Source: Apostichopus parvimensis
Taxonomy: Eukaryota > Echinodermata > Holothuroidea > Aspidochirotida > Stichopodidae
Reading direction: 5' to 3'
Length of the DNA stretch: 38,483 bases
Assembly: GCA_000934455.1 (NCBI GenBank)
Contig: KN894138.1
Span: 1 to 38,483 of the forward strand
The notes below the pieces were generated by a model. The model worked only from the letters and a program-made list of their open reading frames with translations, ran no database searches and had not been told where the DNA came from. Shown piece by piece: positions 30,301-38,483 of the stretch (position 1 is its first letter; every line of letters begins with the position of its first letter). The translations under genes and the position numbers were made by a program.

Positions 30301-31507
30301 TTGTTTAGTGCTGTCTCCATATACTTACTGTAATAATCGGTTGTGATTATGAAGTGTTCATCTCTGCAAGTATTCTACATAAGTTTGACATTTAACATGT
30401 ATGCATTAGAACAACATTTATATGCTCCATTCGACTACAACACTGGTATAAGTAAACATTGCTATAGAGCGTTATATAAACTTTGTATACTCTCATTTAA
30501 TATACCACAAAATGGGTAGGCCTATACGGTACTAATTTCATCACTATCATATAGTAATCTTAAAGTTACACTTCACAGGCTTAGAGGGAAATGTCCTTTT
30601 AAAGCCAGACTGCACCTATAGAAATATGCAAATTGCTCTTAGCTTTGGTTATCTATTTGTCTTCTTAAGTTTACATTTTTTCTCAATTCGGAATGTAGCA
30701 AAAAAAATTGAACCATTTTCGACCATGTTATCGTGACAATCGAAAGAAAACTGATTTGTAATTCGGTACACAAACATTCCATAAAGATCAGATCTTTTAA
30801 AATGACACCACACAAAATAAATACATTTTTTGACGACCGTTCTTTGTGTCACATTAGCTAACAGGAGACATGTTGTAAGCTTCATAAATATGTACTTCTT
30901 GACACCAAATATCAGACAGCCCCATTGGTAGTATGCAATGTCGAAAGCTTGGTATATTGTGATGATTTTATTCAGAATACACCCAATTGATCATTAATTT
31001 GTTATTTCAGAAAGATGATTTGTTTTGTTTGAGCACTATTAAACACTATACAGGATTCTCGCATTATAGGTCGCCATGGAGACTAGCATTAACTTGTTAA
31101 TGTCATTTAAACTAAGTAAGATATGTTACTAACATTTAGAAATAAGTCTTACCAACTAGAATGATGATTACTGAAACACACCGGTATGAAGAGATGATGT
31201 AGTGATGTCTATAGGAACTGTACCTAGAGAAGAAAGGAAAATGGCAGTTTGAATTAAGAGGAATCATCCAACTTCAAACTATGGATCTATCAATACTACA
31301 AAGCGACGTACGGATGAGCCACATCATACGTGAATGTAAATAATCTTTGGAATATAAAATGTATCTCTTCCATACCACTGTTCCTTGTAACTGATGTTTT
31401 CGAAATATTTCTGACCACATTTTTCACATTGTTAGGAAATATATCTCAAACAGAACTTACCCATTCTTGACTTGATGGAATTTCTTTGTTGATTTTGATT
31501 TGTTCAT
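24289..31507 (-). CDS. Ig-superfamily type I transmembrane receptor, seven exons
   Basis: Coding exons in order: 31507-31461, 31223-31153, 29215-28838, 28436-27798, 26744-26394, 25969-25833, 24339-24289. They total 1,674 bases, 557 residues plus stop. Each intron is GT-AG and phases match (2,1,1,1,1,0). The protein has a hydrophobic signal region ending near Ala61, four Ig-like domains (about 62-165, 172-270, 275-378, 398-495), a transmembrane helix 519-537 (VTIVLVLILVCHMIILICL) and a 20-residue basic tail with DYNVV. N-glycosylation sequons are at Asn180, 316, 438 and 453. An in-frame TGA four codons before the ATG supports the start. The likely role is cell-surface recognition or adhesion, inferred from fold only. 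I recall related echinoderm proteins, but no orthologue is proven. Confidence 0.8.
24340..25832 (-). other. Ig gene intron 6, containing the right intergenic duplicate
   Basis: This intron would run from a GTATGC donor to a TTTTCAG acceptor. It contains the duplicate block 25040-25550. No other exon is apparent within it. Confidence 0.5.
25040..25550. repeat. Intergenic duplication, right copy (intronic)
   Basis: This is the partner of 23020-23765 without the SINE-like insert. It lies inside intron 6 of the Ig gene model, whereas the left copy lies beyond the stop codon. Confidence 0.85.
25833..25969 (-). CDS. Ig gene exon 6: stalk and transmembrane helix
   Basis: The acceptor TTTTACTTCTCCAG enters in phase 1. 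A short stalk (CSLDTFTETMDTNHKW) precedes the 19-residue hydrophobic helix and Arg-Arg. The modelled donor AAT/GTATGC leaves phase 0. A stronger GTAAGT donor exists at 25783, which would extend the exon with a hydrophobic stretch and give a different, eight-residue end after exon 7. Alternative splicing or a cryptic site is possible. Confidence 0.7.
26394..26744 (-). CDS. Ig gene exon 5: fourth Ig-like domain
   Basis: The acceptor GCTCACTTTCTTTCAG and donor GGG/GTAAGA bound a phase 1-1 exon of 117 codons. A proline-rich linker (SPSPPFLLVDGC) precedes a C-type-like Ig fold with SVTCYV (Cys413) and FIICRAIG (Cys474). Sequons are at Asn438 and Asn453. The extra cysteines at 391, 398 and 466 may form additional bridges. 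Confidence 0.82.
26745..27797 (-). other. Ig gene intron 4
   Basis: This is a 1,053-base AT-rich intron between GTAAGT and TTTCAG. It contains no recognisable feature. Confidence 0.75.
27798..28436 (-). CDS. Ig gene exon 4: second and third Ig-like domains
   Basis: The exon is phase 1-1, 213 codons, with acceptor TTTTTGATATACAG and donor TTAG/GTAAGT. The second domain has Cys196, Cys200 and Cys254 with no obvious core tryptophan. The third is a textbook Ig domain: TLTCAEN (Cys298), IVIWER (Trp309), then LTSEGIYRCKF (Cys360) and SVTVL. Two domains in one exon is unusual for phase 1-1 Ig exons and suggests an intron loss. Confidence 0.87.
28838..29215 (-). CDS. Ig gene exon 3: signal core and first Ig domain
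   Basis: The exon begins at a tandem CAGCAG acceptor (first base 29215, or 29212 if the second AG is used, dropping one Ala) and ends at ACG/GTAAGA. It encodes the hydrophobic WTVIITIFVLLLPTDCVHA, then a V-type-like domain: Cys63, IQCDF (Cys79), VYWYK (Trp91), a GSLIISDV strand and NERTYKVLAHN, where the usual distal Cys is Val. Confidence 0.85.
29216..31152 (-). other. Ig gene intron 2
   Basis: This is a 1,937-base AT-rich intron. The minus open frame at 30885-30649 has no domain. Nothing else is recognisable. Confidence 0.7.
31153..31223 (-). CDS. Ig gene exon 2: N-terminal segment
   Basis: This 71-base exon lies between a strong acceptor (CCTTTCTTCTCTAG) and donor GTTG/GTAAGA. It is open only in the frame that joins exons 1 and 3. 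It encodes YSSYRHHYIISSYRCVSVII and a few more hydrophobic residues. Together with exon 3 it makes an unusually long signal region. Confidence 0.68.
31461..31507 (-). CDS. Ig gene exon 1: start codon
   Basis: The ATG at 31507-31505 (AACAAATGA context) encodes MNKSKSTKKFHQVKN, with donor AATGG/GTAAGT. An upstream in-frame TGA at 31519-31517 blocks a longer start. The very basic N-terminus suits a signal n-region. A downstream out-of-frame ATG overlaps the donor. Confidence 0.62.
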
Positions 31508-32157
31508 TTGTTGATGTCAGCCTCGCTTTAGAGTTAAGGTGTGGTAGCGTTAACAACTTTGTCACAGGAAAATTTGTAAAATATCTTCGTGGTTCAGCAT
31601 CTTCTCCGAGGAAAAAGAACAACATGTCTGCATGTTAGGATATCGTGTGATATTCATACTTGGTATTTCTCTCCACATTAGTAAGTACAATATAAACACT
31701 ATTGAAATTATAAGGGCTCAAATGGTAATTGGAAACAAGAAAAGTTGTCAAAAGTTTCTTCTTTTAACTTCAATTAAACATCGAGCCCTCCAGCAAGGAA
31801 ATAATACGAAATGAGTAGTAAGTAAAGTGATATTTCATTTGGTTATGAAAAATTTGAAGAATTTTACTAAATTAACAGATAATTGTACGACAATCAAACT
31901 AAACTTCATAGCCCGGCTTGCATTAGAAACTAAGAACTATTATCGTTTGGCCACTCGTTGAACATAATTCTACAGGTCAAGCATGGCGTACTAACACTAA
32001 AACTAAGGTTTATCCCTTTCGTAAATGTCACGAGTGACAATCTCGGGAAAAAACTCCTAACCAGAATTTAAAAATGCATTGTGGTTTCGATGATGGTTAA
32101 TAATTTCAAATATGTTTAAAGAGCTTGCATGGCAAATGGAAATACGGATGTTTTCAT
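31508..32157 (-). promoter_or_regulatory. Presumed promoter and 5' UTR region of the Ig gene
   Basis: The sequence is AT-rich, with no canonical TATA box close to the start on the minus strand and no coding feature. It is assigned by position only. Confidence 0.25.
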
Positions 32158-32370
32158 TCAAGGAATTTGCACAAAATTATGTTTAACCAAATGCTTGGCA
32201 TGTGTCTGAAAAACAATAGAGCTAATAAGTACGGTGACGTACACTCTACCCCTAAATCTGTGCCTGCAATTGCTTCTACTTTCGCTTCGTAAGAATGACC
32301 TGTAAAACTGCAGTCCACTGCCACATTTTTGACGATTTTGGCACCTAAATACGGCACACGATATCACCAT
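32158..32370 (-). pseudogene. THAP-type zinc-finger relic
   Basis: A minus ATG at 32370 opens MVISCAVFRCQNRQKCGSGL followed by QFYR. THAP DNA-binding domains start with such a short leader, a Cys-x4-Cys pair, then a basic turn and a F-x-F/Y-R segment. After the Arg a frame change gives a Lys/Arg-rich, Leu-Gln-containing stretch like the next THAP helix. The later Cys-His pair is not visible. It is probably a decayed exon of a THAP gene or of a P-type transposase (whose DNA-binding domain is THAP). Confidence 0.4.
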
Positions 32371-32422
32371 TATATTATTTACAGTTACTCCGTTGCACCT
32401 TGTCAGGAATAACGAAAGTTGA

Positions 32423-33220
32423 TCGGAAAGCAGGGACGTAGCCAGGGGGGATCAGTGGGAGCAACCGCTCCCTCTTTCAATGTCGAAAAATAATCGTAGT
32501 AAAATTCAGGCCTACTGAGCCAGCTACTTAGTTTGGCAGATGCAATGAGCTAAATTTAGCCTACAACCTATTACAAACCTACAGTTGGCCACTGCGTAAT
32601 AAAATACATTTAGCCTACTTAACTGCACTCGATTGAGTGTCACGAACCGTATGCACAACGAAGACAACAACGTGCGTTCTCATCCTTTCTATGAGTCGTC
32701 ATAAGTTGTTGCAAGAACAGCATATTATGAAGCTAGCAATCGTACGTGATACGCGCTTCCTATAAATAATTATTAAACTGCTAATACACTGCGATAACGA
32801 TATTTGTTTTTAGGCCAATGCACATCTGGCTGTCTTACAAAATATGAAAGTTTATATTGTCCATCAGTTAAGTTCGTCAAATGTATTAAAGTCCAGACAT
32901 TGGACAATATTGTACAACATTGTCCAGACATTGGACAATATTTATATAAACAAGAATCATCCGACTGGAAAAATTGTAAAAGAGGGCTATATTTGTCTTT
33001 CTGGTATAATATGTAAAAGAACATGTAAAAGAATTCAAACAGGAAACAAAGTCTGCTGATAATGTGATATCATATGATAATGAAGAAACTGGCAAAACAT
33101 TGCACCAGCTCGCATCTAAGGACCTTAGGGGGACACCCCCTCCCCTTACACCTCTCCCCCATGTCAATCGCACAATGTGCTCCTCCTTTGCAATTTCCTG
33201 GCTACATCGCTGTCGGAAAG
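32423..33220. mobile_element. Non-autonomous hAT element 1 with 8-bp target duplication
   Basis: The target duplication TCGGAAAG occurs at 32423-32430 and 33213-33220. The element (32431-33212, 782 bp) starts CAGGGACGTAGCCAGG, and its other end reads CAGCGATGTAGCCAGG on the opposite strand (14 of 16 match). 8-bp duplications with CAG-starting inverted ends are the hAT signature. No transposase is present. It contains a 31-bp tandem repeat (32891-32943). Confidence 0.9.
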
Positions 33221-35849
33221 ACGAAGTAGTGGCGTACCCCCTTTATAGAAATAGATCTTTCGCGTTTTATGTGCCTTTGCTGTGCGGTCTCTGGACCGTG
33301 TTAATAAAATCCTTTGTGTTCTTTGAGCACTGCTGATGCAATGCTTGCAGACTTGTAAGGGCAAGTGCATGATTTTTAAGGGCACGATGCAATGCTTGTA
33401 GGGGCTATTATTAGCCAATCAATTCACAAGAAGGTTTGGAATCCACCATTGACTATTTTTAGCATGAAAATCGCTGTAATGGGAATCTTGATAACTCTGT
33501 ACTTACGGTTGATTGTTATGATTTATTGTTTTCAAACAAATTCAATCATCTGTACAAAGGATTAGAATTTTGGTTCTTTCGAGAAAGAAGTTGTGGTTTT
33601 TTGAAGAAGAAAAAAGATATCAATTCCGAAAATTGTTATGTTTTTCATAGGCCTAGCTGTGAGTGTGTGTACTTGGGTTTTGTTTCCCAAAAAAATATTT
33701 GCTGGGCGAAGGCAATTTGAAGGTTTTGCGTCCCAGATGCAGAACCCTGCATTCGTAAAAATGCTGTACACTACAGTTCTGTCCACAGTTCTAGTCACTA
33801 ACAGTGAGACTTAAGCCTCATGCAGATGGACAAGGCCGGCGTAGACTAACTTTGCGGTACTCTCCTACAAGGCTAAATCGATACATTGTAGTATTACTAA
33901 TGTATGGCTCTCGCGCAAGGCGCGCCATTTAAAAATCCAAGTATTAGAGAATCGCAGGACTATAACTATTAAAATAGTCCATGGGCTTTTTAGTAGTTTT
34001 ATTGTACATGATGTGTGCGATGTACCACGTCAGGCAAATGCAGTAGTATTTTTTGTGCTTTCATTGGACAACTACAAAATCCTTCGGACAACTAAATGTG
34101 AAGGCAAGGTTGTCCGAAGAACAACCTTAAAACTTTTTCTTAAAAATGAGCCTTGCCTCAGTCTCAGAGAATAATGATGATGCAGTTTCAGATTTACTAA
34201 TTAACCTCTTTAAAATAACGTTTAAACACTTCAGTACCGCTCTCTTGCTCTCTCTTAAGTTTTGGAAATTTATGTTATTTTTAACTTACTAATCTTGGGG
34301 CCATTACTCAGTCTTTTTTAGCATTTTAGCCAGTATATGCGACATGGCGTGGAAATCTCGACTTATTTCCTAGGAAATCAGACTAAAGAGTACTTCTCTA
34401 AGTTGTATTATAACTGCAAGAGGTATCAGCCCATTCGTTATTGTTATGCATTGAAAGATCACTGCTGGCAGTAGTTACGGTAATTTGGGTACACATTAGT
34501 CATAGATAACCGAATGTTTTGTCAATGGCGGTGGAAGAGGGTTCGACTAAGGAAGGAGGAACAAACTTCGAAAGGCAGTGGGGTGTGCGATCTTGAGTTA
34601 AGGAAATAAACCGCAAAGCCACATCAGAACACCTTGACAAAATGCACTGTCTGTGTATTCTGTACCTAAATTCCAGTAGTCGAATGTTTCAACAAAACGG
34701 AACTAGCTTGTCAACACACACAAGGGCACCATAAAACAAACGGGCTATTTTGCATCACAAAATCGGGAAATCCGGTACTCTTTCACTAATAAAGAGAGGC
34801 ACTTCTTTTGAAGGAGAGGGGAATTTTTAGGTTTTCAAATACTATGGACACGTGACCCCAACCCTACCTCCCTCATTGCGGGCTTCGTGCCCATGTATTG
34901 TCTGTACCGTGGGTGACTGTAGTAATAGATTACGAAATCTACTCATCGCTCGTTCTTCACTCGTTTATCTATGTGTTTTATTCTCTGCATGTAATAACAG
35001 TAGGGAATATTTTGACGTCCGGAGTCTTAGACTGAGTTAACGTTACAGTATATGTCCTATTTTATGTTAATTATGTCCAATTTGTATCATTGACATGTAT
35101 GTGAGAAATAAAACAGCTAAGAACTACTAGTTTCTGTGTCGGGATGAAACGGTGGCGTACACGTCATGGAAAGAGCATCTTTAGAACTTATCAAAACCAA
35201 TGCAATCTTAAGCTATACGAAGACGAAATGGAGTAATTTAAGGTATTTATAGATCTAAAACCTACGCCTATATGATTCAGAAGTGTATTTAGTCACCATT
35301 TGATTTATTTCCGTGAATGTAATCGCTGAAGTTTAACATATATTACCTGAATGTAAAAATAAATTCAACGTTGATTTATAGGTATTACATTTGCTAAAAA
35401 ATCTTTTTCAGTCTGGACGGTTACACAACTCTTGTGAAATTATGCTTTTGTTACCCTGTAAAGACCTGAAAGGTCATCAGTATTAATCCAAATTTTAACA
35501 TGCCTAGAAAAGGTCTCAAACGTATTTGCTTTGCACGACAATATAGGAATTACTTGGATCTTGGCAACTAAGCTATCGATTTCTGAGAGGAAGTAAACTG
35601 AATTTGAAAACAGACTGGTTTAGTTCTTATTTTACTCGGTTTACTAGATATATGAATCCAAGTAACGGTTTAGTCTAAGCGAGGGGCAGACGAAAACAAA
35701 CAGTTGTGGTATTTTACCAAATACCAAAGAAAGACAGAATATCCACGGAGACAGCAGTATATTGCAGTAGGGTTTCGTGAGAGACCAGCAAACATTTGTT
35801 ACCGTTTTCCATTATTCTGGTTTTACACTTTCGGATCTGATAGTATTGT
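33221..35849. other. Intergenic stretch
   Basis: No convincing gene is visible. A perfect 10-bp inverted repeat (TTCGGACAAC...GTTGTCCGAA) lies at 34083-34118 with a 16-base loop. The short open frames at 33526-33720 and 34852-35040 lack domains. An AATAAA at about 35106-35111 has no associated ORF. Confidence 0.45.
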
Positions 35850-36861
35850 GTATCCAGCAGTGGCGTCGTGCCCACTGGGGCCCGGGGGGGCACGGGCCCC
35901 CCCAAATTTTGTCAAAGGTGTCATAAAATTTTGTCATAATTTAAAAAAAAAAGTGTTTTCGAACAGTGTCACGACTGAATTTCTTGTAGGGCCTACGAGA
36001 AATCGGGCTTCTGTTGACTGCTTGGTCAATGGTTGTTGATATTCAGTCAAACGAAAGAGTTAAATAATTACTGGTTGATAACTAATGAACCAAATGTGCC
36101 ATCAACGCTGCCATCGTTGAACAATATTATATATTCGTAGTCCCAGAGTAAGTGCAACCCGTTACCTTTGCCAAAGTCAGTCAATTTTCCATGAAAAAAT
36201 GGCAAATTTTTCTAAGCCTGTAACAAAGTTCGGAAAGTTAAGATAAATGTAGTGAACAGAGATTATGGGACTCCATGTGAACTTCTTGCAATCAGTTCGC
36301 TAAAAGGTCCACCAGGATAAATTTTCCTCATGATCTGATAGGTAGTTTCGAAAAAATGAATAATAATAATCATTTCAAATACAGTCACAATTAACCTGGA
36401 AAATAATCACTTCATTATCGCACGTTTTACCTTAGGTTTCGCTACTTTCGCTTTTTCTGCCCATGTTTTCAAACGGCATAGCTTTTTCTTTACACAGTCA
36501 CCACTTATCACGGGCATGGGCGGCGATCATGGATCAGCCAGCACAAAAATGTTTCGATTTCTTAAATTTTGGGCGCTTCTGGGAGACGAGGAAGTGGTAA
36601 ACTGAGGAATAAATGGCGATCACTTCCTTCGAGAATATTTCCCAAAATAAAAAATTGCCGGAAATTTTTATCAATTTTAGGGGTGTTGCTTACTGCCATA
36701 AGGCACGGGAAGTGCCGTTTCCTGCAATCTGAGGGGTCTGCCAGACGAAAAATTTTCTTGTACGCTGCGCGCCAACCCGTGGTGGCGCTCCGCTTAGATA
36801 GTCATCACCTGCTCACGGGCCCCCCCAAAATTTATTTTCGCACGACGCCCCTGGTATCCAG
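35850..36861. mobile_element. Non-autonomous hAT element 2 with 8-bp target duplication
   Basis: The target duplication GTATCCAG occurs at 35850-35857 and 36854-36861. The element (35858-36853, 996 bp) has inverted ends CAGTGGCGTCGTGC and CAGGGGCGTCGTGC (13 of 14). A GC-rich subterminal word CACGGGCCCCCCCAAA occurs near both ends in direct orientation (about 35892 and 36815). The interior lacks a transposase ORF. It is a different family from element 1. Confidence 0.9.
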
Positions 36862-37917
36862 TATTGGTGTTTGAGACTGACACAGAACGTTGAAATGACT
36901 ATTATAATCTATACGTACAATGGATCGTTTTCAAATTAATTATAACATAAATACGACGTATTTATAACATTTCATCATTAATTCCAAAAAAAATCTAACC
37001 GAATGATAAACATTGAATTGTTCTTGTCGACATCAGGCGATAATATAGACAGTGCCAAAATTTAAATTGAATACAGAACAAGCTTACAAGGGTTTCGATT
37101 TGAGTGGACGGTGGTGACAGACGTGTGCCTTTATTTTTTTATTAACGGGTTGGGGCGGGGTAGGGTCAATAAAATTAGTCTCCCACTATTTCGTGTGGAG
37201 GTTTATTATATCCTAGGAATTTCGGTCCCCTGTAGACTGATTTCCTAGGCAACGTTCAGCTACTTTAACAGCCGGACTAATTTTACTTTGACTGTTCCTT
37301 TAAGTAAGAGGTCACATTCTGTACCTTTAAGGTAACATAATTAATTTCTCAAGCGCTACACTTTTAAGTAGATTCTTGTTTGACACAGCAAACACAGCAA
37401 GCTATCCCGTGTTTGCACAAGTGACGGTTATGGTTATGGATGTGGTTATGGTTAGGCTATGGTAATGTGTTCCAAAAAAAAGGTCATAAACTTGACTGCA
37501 GATCGCATGCAGCATAATTTCAGAGTTATTATTCTGTGTGTCATGCCTACATCAATATTTCTCTCACTGATTATCATTAAAGACTGTACTGTAGGCTGTC
37601 GGGGAATCCCAACTTGTGCAGTATCACATCACGTTATTCACCGACATTAATTTTGATACATTTTTTATGTATCACTAACTAGGATGAAGTAGAAAAGTTG
37701 CAAAGCGATGATAAGTCTACAATTGCCCTAACCATTACATCACGATCTTAGAATTTCAACTACTCAGGCTCTACAAACGTTGAAATAGGTCTATATTTAA
37801 AAAAAAATGAACAAAATGTTAACAAAAGGAGGTTAACGAGTCCACGGCAAACATTTGTTAACCAACTCAAAGATATAAAATTATGCAGGCTACTAGTTTG
37901 GTTTGGGCGATACTCAC
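36862..37917. other. Intergenic stretch
   Basis: The sequence is AT-rich with a short degenerate GGTTAT repeat at 37425-37462. No gene is recognised. Confidence 0.45.
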
Positions 37918-38010
37918 TGACAAATACGGTTAGCTGGCGTGTTTGCCTGATAGTGTTTGGATGTGTTGGTATAGATGGTGCACTAGGCCGGTGACAAATG
38001 TAGGGATCCA
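37918..38010 (-). CDS. Candidate internal exon, possibly end of an Ig-like domain
   Basis: This 93-base minus-strand exon-like segment lies between a good acceptor (GTTCTCTCCTTTTAG) and a strong donor (GTCA/GTGAGTA). Only the phase 1-1 frame is open: DPYICHRPSAPSIPTHPNT, then IRQTRQLTVFV. A Y-x-C followed by a closing LTV-V strand resembles the last strands of an Ig domain, and phase 1-1 is usual for such exons. No partner exon is certain within the window, so this may be chance. Confidence 0.28.
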
Positions 38011-38483
38011 CTAAAAGGAGAGAACGCACTTACGCCTGTTGGTAGGAGAAACAAAACGGAACCAAGAGGCAGCTTGAAACTTGTCAAAATGAAACAGAAA
38101 ACTGTTGAATTATGCAGATTAACAGGTATTAACCAGCACGGTCTACGAAATAGAAACTAACTAGTAGGGTGTCAGCCACAATAAAGTTAGGGTTCGTTGA
38201 GCACTTTGCATGAGTGAGCGCCATTGACGTATATAGCCATTGTGAATCATTCAATGTGAAAAATCTGTTTGTTCTACACGTGAATACAAGTAAGGCAAAA
38301 TGCCAATTAGTCATTATCATTCAGCAAGTATTCTGAATAGGGCATTCAATTAAAAGCCCGCTCAAATCACATAAAGGGAGGGAGTCCAAAAGTGTCGCAT
38401 TCTACTTACAGCAGTACGGAAGCGTAGAAGGGACATTGCATTGACGAGTTACCGACTTGACAAAACGACAATTATCTGCAAAT
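38011..38483. other. Right end of window, no gene recognised
   Basis: A minus open frame at 38320-38129 has no domain. Any gene using the exon at 37918-38010 would have upstream exons here or beyond the window. Confidence 0.35.

Noticed and set aside
37425-37462. GGTTAT repeats as a telomere-like tract
   Set aside because: Only a handful of imperfect units are present, and the unit is not the animal telomere repeat.

Overview
This is a eukaryotic (animal) window with no bacterial or phage features. It has spliced genes with GT-AG introns, LTR and non-LTR retrotransposons, hAT-type and TA-inserting DNA transposons, and an L2-type SINE/LINE tail ending in (ATT)n. The Ig-receptor gene on the right half resembles, from memory, a lineage-expanded Ig family of echinoderms, so my best guess is an echinoderm, perhaps a sea cucumber. 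This is an inference, not a database result.

Positions 1-18,570 are a transposon graveyard. An old plus-strand Ty3/gypsy pol (gypsyA: RT, RNase H, integrase) is present in two diverged colinear copies about 14.65 kb apart. Each copy is preceded by a minus-strand gag relic and a minus-strand fragment of an unidentified transposon ORF. Copy 1 is split by nested insertions that can be delimited to the base. A TA-flanked MITE (14-bp inverted ends) sits in the RNase H region. Inside the MITE is a complete but dead minus-strand LTR retrotransposon (gypsyB, 2735-11154) with two LTRs, primer-binding site, polypurine tract and a 4-bp target duplication TGAA. Inside gypsyB is a minus-strand non-LTR retrotransposon (about 4826-8013). 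The zone ends in a 13-unit, 34-bp minisatellite (18120-18560); diverged single units lie beside the other LTR-like segments.

Positions 18,570-38,483 are AT-rich. They hold a 5'-truncated L1/Tx1-like LINE with a 12-bp target duplication (19223-21100, containing a 95-bp assembly gap), an ACGTACGT palindrome array, a duplicated intergenic block of which one copy took a SINE-like insert, and two non-autonomous hAT elements with perfect 8-bp target duplications (32431-33212 and 35858-36853). A decayed THAP-type zinc-finger start lies next to the first hAT.

The one convincing host gene is on the minus strand, 31507 down to 24289. Seven exons can be joined with GT-AG introns and compatible phases to give 557 codons: N-terminal signal region, four Ig-like domains, one transmembrane helix and a 20-residue tail containing a tyrosine. 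Two further exon-like segments (21574-21772 and 37918-38010, both minus) may belong to neighbouring genes but are weakly supported.
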